Shown: piece after piece, positions 17,792-26,941 of the stretch
How the letters are laid out: the number at the start of each line of letters is the position of its first letter
How positions within the stretch are numbered: position 1 is the stretch's first letter
Assembly: GCA_965229335.1 (NCBI GenBank)
Contig: OZ245874.1
Location: 5,394,001-5,458,000 of the forward strand
Source: JAFKFH01 sp017307375
GTDB lineage: Bacteria > Pseudomonadota > Alphaproteobacteria > Ferrovibrionales > Ferrovibrionaceae
Direction of reading: 5' to 3'
DNA length: 64,000 nt
Position numbers and translations under genes: made by a program
Notes under the pieces: model-generated
The model's input: only the letters and a program-made list of their open reading frames with translations
Databases searched by the model: none
Told to the model about the DNA's origin: nothing

Positions 17792-19870
17792 ATGACGACG
17801 ACCGACATCAACGACGTGGCGAAGCTTTCGCGTCTCGGCGATATCGCCGTGCTGGCGCTCGACTCGCCGCCGGTCAACGCCTTGTCGGCGCGGCTGCGCG
17901 ACGGCATCAAGGGTGGCATCGACCAGGCTTTGGCCGACAAGGACGTCCGCGCGATCGTGCTGATCTGCCGCGGCAAGACCTTCGTCGCCGGCGCCGACAT
18001 CACCGAGTTCGGCAAGCCGCGCACCGGCACGCCGCTGCCCGACCTGGTCGACCTGATCGAGAATTCACCGAAGCCCGTCGTCGCCGCGATCCACGGCACG
18101 GCGCTGGGCGGCGGGCTGGAACTGGCACTGGCCTGCCACTATCGCGTCGCCGTGCCGTCGGCCAAGGTCGGCCTGCCGGAAGTCAAGCTCGGCCTTATCC
18201 CGGGCTCGGGCGGCACCCAGCGCCTGCCGCGCCTGGTCGGCGTGCAGAAGGCGCTCGAACTGATCACCTCGGGCGCCCAGGTCGCGGCCCCGGTGGCCGA
18301 AGGCCTCGGCATCGTCGACAAGGTCGTGCCCGAAGCCAGCCTCGAGGATGCCGCCATCGCCTTCGCCCGCGACCTGCTGGCCGCCGGCGCCAGCCATCCG
18401 CGCGTCCGCGACCGCGACGACAAGATCGGCCCGGCCCGCGGCAAGCCCGAGATCTTTGCCGAATTCCGCAAGGCCAATGCGCGCGCCTTCCGCGGCTTCC
18501 CGGCGCCGGAATACTGCATCCGGGCGATCGAGGCGGCGGTCGAGCAGCCGTTCGACGATGCCGTGAAGTACGAGCGCAGCCTGTTCCTCGAACTGGTCGC
18601 CGGCAGCCAGTCGGCCGCCCAGCGCCATGTCTTCTTCGCCGAACGCCAGGCCTGGAAGGTCCCCGACATCGCCGACGACACCCCGACCATCCCGGTCGCG
18701 AAGGTCGGCATCATCGGTGCCGGCACGATGGGCGGCGGCATCGCGATGAACTTCGCCAATGCCGGCATCCCGGTGACGATCGTCGAGATGAAGCAGGACG
18801 CGCTCGACCGCGGCCTCGGCATCATCCGCCGCAACTACGAGGCGACCGCCGCCAAGGGCCGGTTGAAGCCCGAGGATGTCGAGCGCCGCATGGGCCTTCT
18901 GTCCGGCGCGCTCGACCTGTCGGCGCTGGCCGATTGCGACCTCGTCATCGAGGCCGTTTTCGAGAACATGGACATCAAGAAGGAGGTGTTCGGCAAGCTG
19001 GACGGCATCGTCAAGCATGGCGCGATCCTGGCGACCAACACGTCCTACCTCGACGTAGACGAGATCGCCGCGGCGACCGCGCGGCCCGACCATGTCATCG
19101 GCCTGCATTTCTTCTCGCCGGCCAACGTGATGAAGCTGCTCGAAGTCGTGCGCGGCGAGAAGACGGCAAAGCCGGTGGTCGCCACCGCGATGCAGATCGC
19201 CCGCAAGATCGGCAAGATCGCCGTGCTGGTCGGGGTCTGCCATGGCTTCGTCGGCAATCGCATGCTGGCCCAGCGCCAGCGCGAGGCCAACAAGCTGATC
19301 CTGGAAGGCGCCATGCCCTGGGACGTGGATCGCGTGCTCTACGATTTCGGCATGCCGATGGGGCCGTTCGCCATGTCCGACCTGGCCGGCCTCGACATCG
19401 GCTGGTCGAAGGAGACGACCTCGTCCTCGACGGTGCGCGAAATCCTCTGCGAGATGGATCGCCGCGGCCAGAAGACCGGTGCCGGCTTCTACGATTACGA
19501 CGAGAAGCGCCGCGCCAGCCCGTCGCCGGTGACCGAGAAGATCATCCTCGACCTCGCCGCCAGGAAGGGCATTACCCGCCGGGCGATCTCGGATGACGAA
19601 ATCCTCGAGCGCTGCATCTACCCGATGATCAACGAAGGCGCGAAGATCCTCGAGGAAGGCAAGGCGATCCGGGCCTCCGACATCGACATCGCCTGGATCA
19701 ACGGCTACGGCTGGCCGGTCTATCGCGGCGGCCCGATGTTCTACGGCGAGATCGTCGGCCTCGACAAGGTGCTGGCCAAGATGAAGGAGTTCGAGGCCAG
19801 GCTCGGACCCGACTTCAAGCCGGCCGCGCTGCTCGAAAAGCTGGTGGCCGAAGGCCGCGGCTTCAAGTGA
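17792..19870 (+). CDS. fadB: Bifunctional enoyl-CoA hydratase / 3-hydroxyacyl-CoA dehydrogenase
   Basis: A 692-residue multifunctional beta-oxidation protein. The N-terminal crotonase domain (about residues 10-200) has IHGTALGGGLELALACHYRV for the oxyanion hole and GLPEVKLGLIPGSGGTQRL with the catalytic glutamate. The NAD-binding domain begins at VGIIGAGTMGGGIAMNFANA (about residue 303). HFFSPANVMKLLE carries the catalytic histidine, followed by two 3HCDH C-terminal domains. The ATG at 17792 is used; an in-frame GTG at 17777 is possible. The symbol denotes function; the length matches FadJ/FadB-type proteins. It is convergent with the sensor kinase gene after 4 bases. Confidence 0.92.
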   Translation: MTTTDINDVAKLSRLGDIAVLALDSPPVNALSARLRDGIKGGIDQALADKDVRAIVLICRGKTFVAGADITEFGKPRTGTPLPDLVDLIENSPKPVVAAIHGTALGGGLELALACHYRVAVPSAKVGLPEVKLGLIPGSGGTQRLPRLVGVQKALELITSGAQVAAPVAEGLGIVDKVVPEASLEDAAIAFARDLLAAGASHPRVRDRDDKIGPARGKPEIFAEFRKANARAFRGFPAPEYCIRAIEAAVEQPFDDAVKYERSLFLELVAGSQSAAQRHVFFAERQAWKVPDIADDTPTIPVAKVGIIGAGTMGGGIAMNFANAGIPVTIVEMKQDALDRGLGIIRRNYEATAAKGRLKPEDVERRMGLLSGALDLSALADCDLVIEAVFENMDIKKEVFGKLDGIVKHGAILATNTSYLDVDEIAAATARPDHVIGLHFFSPANVMKLLEVVRGEKTAKPVVATAMQIARKIGKIAVLVGVCHGFVGNRMLAQRQREANKLILEGAMPWDVDRVLYDFGMPMGPFAMSDLAGLDIGWSKETTSSSTVREILCEMDRRGQKTGAGFYDYDEKRRASPSPVTEKIILDLAARKGITRRAISDDEILERCIYPMINEGAKILEEGKAIRASDIDIAWINGYGWPVYRGGPMFYGEIVGLDKVLAKMKEFEARLGPDFKPAALLEKLVAEGRGFK

Positions 19871-19874
19871 CGAC

Positions 19875-21653
19875 CTAGGATCTGGCGCGCAGGGTCAGGG
19901 CTTCCCTGATCTTGCGCGCCAGTGCCTCCAGCCGGTAGGGCTTGGACAACAGCCCCGCCGACTGTTCCAGCGCCGCATTGTTGCGCAGCGACACCTCGGT
20001 AAAGCCCGAGGTGAACAGGACTCCCAGATCGGGCCGCCTTGCCCGCGCCTGCTCGGCCAGATCGAAGCCGCTGACCCCGCCGGGCATCACCACGTCGGTG
20101 AACATCACGTCGACCCGGGCGTCGCCGTCGATCACCCGCATCGCCTCGGCCGCGGTTTCCGCCTCGATCACGCGATAGCCGAGAATGCCGAGCTGGCGCG
20201 CCGTCACCGACCGGACATCCTCGTTGTCCTCCACGACCAGCACGACTTCGTCGTTGCCCTGCATCGAGCCGCCATCGCCGGGATCCTCGATCGGCTCGGC
20301 CACGCGCTGCTCCCTCGCCTTGGGCAGGTAGAGCCGCACGGTCGTGCCGTGCCCCGGCTCGGAATAGATCTTCACATGGCCGCCAGACTGCTTGGCGAAG
20401 CCATAGACCATCGACAGGCCGAGGCCGGTGCCCTGCCCGATCGGCTTGGTCGTGAAGAAGGGCTCGAACACGCGGCGGACCACATCGGGCGGCATGCCGG
20501 TCCCGGTATCGGTGACGGCGAGCATGACGTAGTCGCCGGCCGTCGCATCCGGGTTGTCGGCGACATAGGCATCGTCGAGGGTGACGTTCGCCGTCTCGAT
20601 GGTCAGCGCCCCGCCGCCGGGCATCGCGTCCCGCGCATTGATCGACAGATTGACCAGGGCGGATTCGACCTGCGAGGGATCGGCGTCCGCCGTCCAGATC
20701 TGCCGGCCGAAGGCGGTCCTGACGGCTATGGCCTCGCCCAGCGTCCGCCGCAGCAGCTCGGCGGTGGCAGAGACCAGCTGGTTCAGATCGACGGGTTGCG
20801 GCTGCAATTGCTGACGGCGCGAGAAGGCCAGCAGCTGCTTGGTCAGCTCGGCCCCCCGCAACGAGGCCCCGACGGCGGCGTTGACCAGCTTCTGCGCCGC
20901 CGGCTGTCCCTTCAGCATCGTCTCGAGCAGATCGAGATTGGCGATGATGATCATCAGCAGGTTGTTGAAGTCGTGGGCGAGGCCGCCGGTCAGCTGGCCG
21001 ACCGCCTCCATCTTCTGCGCCTGGTGCAACTGCTCCTGCTGTGCCACCAGTTCGGCGGTGCGTTCCTGCACGCGCCGCTCCAGCTCATGGGCGTAGGTCT
21101 CCAGCTCCAGCTTGGCGGCGGCCAGCTGCGCCTTGCTGGCCTGCAGGCCCAGATTGGTCCGCACGATATCCTCGAAGGTCGCGATCAGCAGGTCGAGGAT
21201 CTGCTCCTTCTCGGAATTGATCAGGAACTTCTTGCCGAGAAAGACGATCTCGACGCCGAAGGTCAGCTTGCCCGACGACCGCATCGCCCGGTTGGCCAGC
21301 ACGGTACGGACCCGCGCGACCAGCTGGTCGGCCTCGTAGGGCTTGGTGATGAAGTTGTCGGCCTCGCATTCCAGCCCGCGGATGATGTCCATCGGATCGG
21401 ACAAGGTCGACAGCAGGATCACCGGCGTGTCGCGGCCACCCTCATGATGCTTGATCCGATGGCACAGGTCGTAGCCCGACATGCCCGGCATCATGATGTC
21501 GGAGATGACCATGTCGTACTGGCCGCTCTCGAACTTGGCCATGCCGCTTTCGGCATCGCCGGCGATGTCGGCCTCGATGTTCTCGGCTTCCAGGATGAAC
21601 TGGAGCTGTGCGGCCTGGGTCGGGCTGTCCTCGACGATCAGTACCCGGGTCAT
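19875..21653 (-). CDS. REC-histidine kinase-REC output protein of the chemosensory operon
   Basis: A 592-residue cytoplasmic protein with no membrane segment. An N-terminal receiver domain carries Asp52 in VISDIMMPGMSG. A coiled-coil linker spans about 170-215. The kinase H-box is GGLAHDFNNLL with His227, followed by a HATPase domain (NLSINARDAMP, GTGTGMPPDVV, GTGLGLSMVYGF). A C-terminal receiver has the acceptor in VMFTDVVMPGGVSG. It is the last gene of the operon and its ATG overlaps the cheB stop. In Wsp systems this position holds the diguanylate cyclase response regulator WspR. Here CheA probably phosphorylates the first receiver, which then controls the kinase; this is inference. Confidence 0.85.
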   Translation of the reverse strand: MTRVLIVEDSPTQAAQLQFILEAENIEADIAGDAESGMAKFESGQYDMVISDIMMPGMSGYDLCHRIKHHEGGRDTPVILLSTLSDPMDIIRGLECEADNFITKPYEADQLVARVRTVLANRAMRSSGKLTFGVEIVFLGKKFLINSEKEQILDLLIATFEDIVRTNLGLQASKAQLAAAKLELETYAHELERRVQERTAELVAQQEQLHQAQKMEAVGQLTGGLAHDFNNLLMIIIANLDLLETMLKGQPAAQKLVNAAVGASLRGAELTKQLLAFSRRQQLQPQPVDLNQLVSATAELLRRTLGEAIAVRTAFGRQIWTADADPSQVESALVNLSINARDAMPGGGALTIETANVTLDDAYVADNPDATAGDYVMLAVTDTGTGMPPDVVRRVFEPFFTTKPIGQGTGLGLSMVYGFAKQSGGHVKIYSEPGHGTTVRLYLPKAREQRVAEPIEDPGDGGSMQGNDEVVLVVEDNEDVRSVTARQLGILGYRVIEAETAAEAMRVIDGDARVDVMFTDVVMPGGVSGFDLAEQARARRPDLGVLFTSGFTEVSLRNNAALEQSAGLLSKPYRLEALARKIREALTLRARS

Positions 21654-22705
21654 CTGCCCTCCCTCGCATTCTGGATAATCTGGAGAAGTTCGCCGCCGAT
21701 GGCGGCCAGCGGCAAGACCTGGTCGACGACACCGGCCGCGACGGCGGCCCCGGGCATGCCGTAGACGATCGAGCTGGCCTCGTCCTGGGCGATCACCCGG
21801 CCGCCGGTCCCGGCGGCGACCTTGAGGCCGGCAACGCCGTCCTGCCCCATGCCGGTGAGGATCACATGCGTCGCCGCAGCGCCATACACCCGCCCCACCT
21901 GTTCGAAGAGGAACGTCGCCGACGGACGAAACCCGCCGATCGGCGCGGACCTGGACAAGGCGATGCGTCCCCGATCCAGCACACCGAGATGGGCGTCGTC
22001 GGGCGCGACATAGACGGTATGGGACAGGATCGGTTCGCCCGCCACCGCCACCCTTACCTTCAGCGACGAGACCGTGTTGAGCCAGGTGACCAAGCCGTCG
22101 ACGAACCCCTTGCCGATATGCTGCACCACCAGGATCGGCGTCGGGAACGTCGCGGGAAGCCCCGACAGCAGCACCTGCAGCGCCGCGGGACCGCCGGTCG
22201 AAGCCGCGATGGCGACGATCCGCTGATGCGGGCTGACGCCCGCCGCCGGCACCGCGGGCCGCGCCGGCAGTGCCGTCGCCGGCCAGTGCCGCACCACCTT
22301 GACCCCTGCCATCGCCCGCACGGTTGCCATCAGCCGGGCAGCGGCCGACTGTCTTTCGGGCGGCATCAGCCCGGCCAACCGCGGCACGACGGCCAAGGCC
22401 CCGGCACGTAGCGCCAGGATCGACTGCTCGATCTGCCGCGGATCGCCTTCGTCGGAGACGATCACGACCGGCGTCGGCATCTCGCTCATGATCTCCTTCG
22501 TGGTCTCGAAGCCACCGGCCGTCGGCAGATCGACGCCCACCACCAGGATGTCGGGGTTGAGCCGACGGGCCAGCCCCAGGACCTCGGTCGAACGCGTCGC
22601 CTCGCCGACCACTGCCAGGCCGGGATCGCCGCGCAGCGTCGCCACCAGCCCGTCGCGGTCGCGCAGCGAACTTTCGGCAACGACGATACGGATCACGCCG
22701 GTCAC
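21650..22705 (-). CDS. cheB: CheB-type chemoreceptor methylesterase with degenerate receiver
   Basis: A 351-residue protein. The C-terminal methylesterase domain has a complete triad: serine in IVAIAASTGGPAAL, histidine in VVQHIGKGF, and aspartate in ILTGMGQDG. It would remove methyl groups from the coupled receptor. The N-terminal receiver lacks its key residues. The acceptor aspartate position is Gly57 (ILVVGVDLP), the acidic pair is Ala10-Glu11, and the conserved Lys-Pro is replaced. Phosphorylation control therefore seems lost. Translation starts at a GTG overlapping the cheA stop by 4 bases. Confidence 0.88.
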   Translation of the reverse strand: MTGVIRIVVAESSLRDRDGLVATLRGDPGLAVVGEATRSTEVLGLARRLNPDILVVGVDLPTAGGFETTKEIMSEMPTPVVIVSDEGDPRQIEQSILALRAGALAVVPRLAGLMPPERQSAAARLMATVRAMAGVKVVRHWPATALPARPAVPAAGVSPHQRIVAIAASTGGPAALQVLLSGLPATFPTPILVVQHIGKGFVDGLVTWLNTVSSLKVRVAVAGEPILSHTVYVAPDDAHLGVLDRGRIALSRSAPIGGFRPSATFLFEQVGRVYGAAATHVILTGMGQDGVAGLKVAAGTGGRVIAQDEASSIVYGMPGAAVAAGVVDQVLPLAAIGGELLQIIQNAREGR

Positions 22706-24942
22706 AGCAACTGCCCGATGGTCGACAGCAGCGCCGACTGGTCGAAGCCGCTCTTGACCTGATAGGCGTCGGCGCCGGCCGCCAGTCCCCGCGCCTTGTC
22801 GGACTCGCTTTCCATCGCCGTGACCAGGATGACCGGAAGCTTGCGGAAGCGGGGGGAGGCGCGGATGGTCTCGGTCAGGGTAAAGCCGTCCATGCGCGGC
22901 ATCTCGACATCGGAAACGACGAGGTCGGCCCCCTTCTCCAGCAGCATGGCCCAGGCTTCGGCGCCATCGGGCGCGGCCATGACCTCGTACCCCGCGCCTT
23001 CGAGGATGCTCTTGACCAGAGTGCGGATGGTGACGGAATCGTCGACCACCAGCAGGCGTCTGGCCGCCGCTTCGGTCGCGGGCGCCGCGCCGGCGGCGGC
23101 GAACTGACCACCGGTGGCGACCTCCATCGCGCGATCGACCAGTTCGGCTGCGTTCAGCACCAGCCCGACACGCCCGTCCGGCAGGATCGTGCCACCGCCG
23201 ACATGGGCGATACGGCGCAACCGCCGCCCGAGGCTGCGGATGACGATCTCGCGTTCGGCCCGGACCTCGTCGACGACCACGGCGACCCGGCGGCCGCGGA
23301 CGTCGAGGACGATGGCGATGAACCTGGCACCAATGGCGGCGGCCGGTTCGGCCGACCCCAGCAGGTCGGCCAGCCGCACCACCGGGACCGGCCGCGCGTC
23401 GACCACCAGCATGTCGCGGCCTTCGACGGCGACCAGATCGGCCAGCGCCGGTCGTATCACGCGCAGCACCTGTTCGGCCTCGATCGCGAAAACCCTGCCA
23501 CCCGCGGCCGCCAGCACGGCCCGGACCGAGGTCAGGGTCAGGGGCACGCCCAGCATGAAGCGGGTGCCATGCCCCGGGGTGAATTCCACGTCGACCGTAC
23601 CGCGCATCGCCTCGACCGCGGTCTTGACCACGTCAAGGCCGACGCCGCGCCCGGACAGCGCGGTGACCTCGGTCGCGGTCGACAAACCGGGGGCGAAGAT
23701 CGCGCGTGCCAGCGCCGCCGTTTCGTCCGGAACCGGCAGGCCGGCCTGGACCAGCCGCGACCGGATCGCCTGGATATCGAGGCCGCGACCGTCGTCGGCG
23801 ACCTGCACCTCGACCCTGGCGCCGTTACGCCGCGCCGACACGACGATGCGTGCAACGGACGGCTTGCCCGCTGCCGCACGCTGCTCGGCCGGCTCGATAC
23901 CGTGATCGACGGCGTTGCGCACAAGGTGCAGCAGGCTGTCCTTCAGACCATCGAGGACCGACCGGTCGAGCTCGATGTCGTGGCCCTCGACCACGAAGTC
24001 GGCGGTGCGCCCCCCCGCCGCCGCGAGATCGCGGACGACACGGTCGAGCCCTTCGCAGGCTTCCGCGAAGGGCAGCATGCGGGCGCGGCGGATTTCCTGA
24101 TCGATCGGGACCGCCACCTGGTCAAGCAGGCGGCGGTCGCGCTGCAGCTCGGCCGACAGGCGCTGCATGCCGCGCTCGATACGCCAGAAGGCGTCGCGAT
24201 GGCGGCCGATCGCCTGGTCGAGCTGCGCCCGCAATGCCGTGGCACTGCCCTGGCCGTCGCGCTTGGTCAGTGTCGCCAGGCCGGATTCGAGCCGGCGCCA
24301 TTCCCGCTGCCAGGTGCCGATCTGGTCTAGCAGCGCCTGGGCATCCTGCTGGCGCGCCTCGGCGCGATGGCGGACCAGCAGCAGTTCGCTGCCCTGTGCC
24401 ATCAGCGCATCGAGCTTCTCGGCCGGGACGCGCACCATGCCGGCCCATTCCCCGGCCGCGGGACCGGGCGCCGGCGTCTCGGATACGGGTGGCGCGGCCG
24501 GCGGCCGAGGTGGTGGCGGCGCGGGCGGCTGCACGCTGCGATCGCCCACCAGCACCGCCAGTCCGCGCAGGGCGGCGTCCAGCGGGCCGCCGGCAAGCGC
24601 CCGGTTGTCGCGCAGCCGGCGGCCCGCATCTCCGATGGCGTCGACGACCGGCAGCAGCCGGGCGAAGAATGCCGCATCGGTCGGCAGGCGGCCGTCGCGC
24701 GCGCCGCTCAGCACCTCCTCGGTCAAATGGGCGGCGGCCTCGACGGGTGCAACGCCGACCGAACCGGCGGCGCCCTTGAGACTATGGGCCGTGCGGAACA
24801 GGACTTCGAACAACTTGCGCCGGGTCTCGCCTTCGGCTCCCTTCTCCAGCGCCAGCAGGTCGCGTTCCAGCGCGCGGACATGCTCCTCCAACTCGGCCAC
24901 GAAGGTGGCCATCAGGCGCTGGATCAGCCGCGCCTTGTCCAT
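22702..24942 (-). CDS. cheA: CheA-type kinase fused to a C-terminal receiver (WspE/FrzE-like)
   Basis: A 746-residue hybrid CheA. Domains in order: HPt with His53 in RTAHSLKGAAGS; a proline-rich linker near 135-165; a dimerisation region; an ATPase domain with HLVRNAVDHGIEP and ADDGRGLD; a CheW-like domain; and a receiver at about 625-745 with acceptor in VVSDVEMPRMDG. It receives signals from the adjacent receptor through the two CheW proteins and phosphorylates its own receiver, CheB or the downstream REC kinase. The fused receiver is typical of Wsp and Frz systems, not of flagellar CheA. It starts 2 bases after the receptor stop. Confidence 0.92.
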   Translation of the reverse strand: MDKARLIQRLMATFVAELEEHVRALERDLLALEKGAEGETRRKLFEVLFRTAHSLKGAAGSVGVAPVEAAAHLTEEVLSGARDGRLPTDAAFFARLLPVVDAIGDAGRRLRDNRALAGGPLDAALRGLAVLVGDRSVQPPAPPPPRPPAAPPVSETPAPGPAAGEWAGMVRVPAEKLDALMAQGSELLLVRHRAEARQQDAQALLDQIGTWQREWRRLESGLATLTKRDGQGSATALRAQLDQAIGRHRDAFWRIERGMQRLSAELQRDRRLLDQVAVPIDQEIRRARMLPFAEACEGLDRVVRDLAAAGGRTADFVVEGHDIELDRSVLDGLKDSLLHLVRNAVDHGIEPAEQRAAAGKPSVARIVVSARRNGARVEVQVADDGRGLDIQAIRSRLVQAGLPVPDETAALARAIFAPGLSTATEVTALSGRGVGLDVVKTAVEAMRGTVDVEFTPGHGTRFMLGVPLTLTSVRAVLAAAGGRVFAIEAEQVLRVIRPALADLVAVEGRDMLVVDARPVPVVRLADLLGSAEPAAAIGARFIAIVLDVRGRRVAVVVDEVRAEREIVIRSLGRRLRRIAHVGGGTILPDGRVGLVLNAAELVDRAMEVATGGQFAAAGAAPATEAAARRLLVVDDSVTIRTLVKSILEGAGYEVMAAPDGAEAWAMLLEKGADLVVSDVEMPRMDGFTLTETIRASPRFRKLPVILVTAMESESDKARGLAAGADAYQVKSGFDQSALLSTIGQLL

Positions 24943-24944
24943 GG

Positions 24945-26405
24945 TCAGCCGGCGACCAGCCTCTTGAGCGTCGTGCCGACGCTACTGAGGTGGCGGGCAG
25001 CCTGCTCGGCCTGGGCCGTCGCGGCCAGATGCTGGCTGGAGACCTGGCTGATGTTCTGCATCGCCTGGTGGATCTGGCGCATGCCGGTCGCCTGCTGGTT
25101 CGACGAGGCGGCGATCTGGGCGGCGGCCTGGGTGGCCTGGGCGATCACCTCGGCCAGCTGGCGGATGGTGATGCCCGCCTCATTCACGGTCTTGATCGCC
25201 TCGTTGACACTCTTGCCACCCTGCTCGGTGACGATGACCGCGGCATTCGTCGCTTTCTGGATTTCGCCGAGAATCGTGCGGATCTGGGCCGTGGCCTTCT
25301 TGGACTGCTCGGACAGCGCCTTGACCTCGGCGGCGACGACGCTGAAGCCGCGGCCGTGTTCGCCCGCCCGCGCCGCCTCGATCGCGGCGTTGAGCGACAA
25401 CAGGTTGATCTGCTCGCCGATATCGTTGACCGCCGCGATGATCTCCCCGATGGCCTGGGCCTGCTCGGCCAGGGTCAGGATGCTCTCGGCGATCGACGAG
25501 GTCTGCTCCTTCACCGCCCCCATGGCCGCTACCGAATCGTCCACGGCCCGGCGTCCGGCCATGCCCACTTCGGCGGCACGCTGGGCCGATTCCGAAACCG
25601 CCACGGCACGCTGGGCCGCCTGTTCGGAAGTCTGCAGCACCTCGTCGACGGTCGAGACGGTCTGGGTCACCGCCGCCGAATGTTCGCGCATGCCGGCGGC
25701 CTGCTGGGTCGTACCCGCAAGGATCTCGGACGAGGATGAAGCCAGCGCCTCGACCGCACGGCCGACCGGCAGCGTGATCGAGCGCATGATGAAGAAGCCC
25801 GCCACCGCCAGCAGCAGGAACGAAAAGGCCGTGCCGCCCAGGATGGTCTCGAACGTGATGGCGGCCAGCCGGTCGGCCTCCAGGATGCGCTGACGCAACG
25901 TCTCGTTTTCGTCGGCGATCATCTGGTCGAGCGCGACGCGGATGTCGTCCATGAACTTCTTGCCGCGGTCGGTCCTGATGACCGCCAGCGCGGCATCCAA
26001 TCCCTGCGACCGGCGCAGCGCGATGGTTTCGGCAAGTTCGGCCAGCTTGAGCCGGACCGCCTCGCGCAGGGCCACCAGCCGCGCCTGCTGCCGCGGCGTG
26101 TCGACGGTCAGTTCGGCCAGCCGGGTCAGCGCCACGTTCAAGCCGGATTCGGCCGCCGCATACGGCGCCAGATAGGTATCCTCGCCGGTCAGCACGAAAC
26201 CGCGCTGCCCGGTTTCGGCGTCGACCAGCAGGCGCGACAGCAGCGCCGTCTGCTGCAAGACCAGATAGGACTGCTGCAGCTGATTGCGCCGCTCGACCAA
26301 TCCCTCGGTGGAGGTATAGACGATCCAGCCGACGATCAGCAGCACGACGGGTCCCAGTGCGAACCCCGCCGCGAGCTTGCCCTGGATGGTGCGGACGTTG
26401 AACAT
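24945..26405 (-). CDS. Methyl-accepting chemotaxis protein with CHASE3-type sensor
   Basis: A 486-residue chemoreceptor. The first membrane segment lies at about residues 12-30. The periplasmic helical sensor contains LLVDAETGQRGFVLTGEDTY, the CHASE3 signature. The second membrane segment is at about 190-212, followed by a short HAMP-like stretch and a signalling domain with the hairpin-tip region INLLSLNAAIEAARAGEHGR. There is no CheR-tethering pentapeptide at the C-terminus, which ends LKRLVAG. It is the only receptor in the operon and so probably its dedicated input. Its start overlaps the cheW stop by one base. Confidence 0.92.
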   Translation of the reverse strand: MFNVRTIQGKLAAGFALGPVVLLIVGWIVYTSTEGLVERRNQLQQSYLVLQQTALLSRLLVDAETGQRGFVLTGEDTYLAPYAAAESGLNVALTRLAELTVDTPRQQARLVALREAVRLKLAELAETIALRRSQGLDAALAVIRTDRGKKFMDDIRVALDQMIADENETLRQRILEADRLAAITFETILGGTAFSFLLLAVAGFFIMRSITLPVGRAVEALASSSSEILAGTTQQAAGMREHSAAVTQTVSTVDEVLQTSEQAAQRAVAVSESAQRAAEVGMAGRRAVDDSVAAMGAVKEQTSSIAESILTLAEQAQAIGEIIAAVNDIGEQINLLSLNAAIEAARAGEHGRGFSVVAAEVKALSEQSKKATAQIRTILGEIQKATNAAVIVTEQGGKSVNEAIKTVNEAGITIRQLAEVIAQATQAAAQIAASSNQQATGMRQIHQAMQNISQVSSQHLAATAQAEQAARHLSSVGTTLKRLVAG

Positions 26406-26941
26406 CAGGCCTCCCCTTCTGTCGATGCGGCCGTTCCCTCGACGAAAAGCCGCCGATCGCGCAGCAGCGCCGCGCCATCTAGGACAATGATGGCATCGCC
26501 GGTGATGCCGCGCACGCAGGGCTGGCGCTCGGCCCCGAACAGCGTGGCTTCCGGCAGAAGGCGGGAAACGGGCAGCGCCGATACGTCCTGGGTGGAATCG
26601 GCGACGATCCCGAATTCCGGGTCATCGGCGCCGCAGACGATCAGCCGCGTGCGATCGGTTAGGCCACGGTCGGGCAGGCCGAACAGCAGGCGCAGATCGA
26701 ACACGGCCAGTATCTCGCCGCGCAGGTTCGTCACGCCGACGACATGAGGCGGTACGCCCGGCAGGGCGGTATAGTCGGTGAAGGGAAGCACTTCGCGAAC
26801 CACCGCGGCATCGAGCGCATAGCGCTCACCCCCCAGGCGGAAGCCGACCACGTCGATCGTCTGCTCCTCGGCTGCGGGCGCCGCCAGCTTGCGGGCCAGC
26901 AGGCGGGCCCGTTCGGCGAGGATGGCGTCCGTCCCGGTCAT
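26405..26941 (-). CDS. cheW: CheW-type adaptor (second copy)
   Basis: A 178-residue single-domain CheW protein. It has VVGFRLGGERYALDAAVVRE at the start of the fold, then VTNLRGEILAVFDLR, the conserved adaptor strand pair. It links the receptor to CheA. Its ATG overlaps the cheR stop and its stop overlaps the receptor start, so it is fully coupled. It differs clearly from the other CheW copy at 28283-28747, as in Wsp systems, where two adaptors have separate roles (WspB, WspD). Confidence 0.9.
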   Translation of the reverse strand: MTGTDAILAERARLLARKLAAPAAEEQTIDVVGFRLGGERYALDAAVVREVLPFTDYTALPGVPPHVVGVTNLRGEILAVFDLRLLFGLPDRGLTDRTRLIVCGADDPEFGIVADSTQDVSALPVSRLLPEATLFGAERQPCVRGITGDAIIVLDGAALLRDRRLFVEGTAASTEGEA

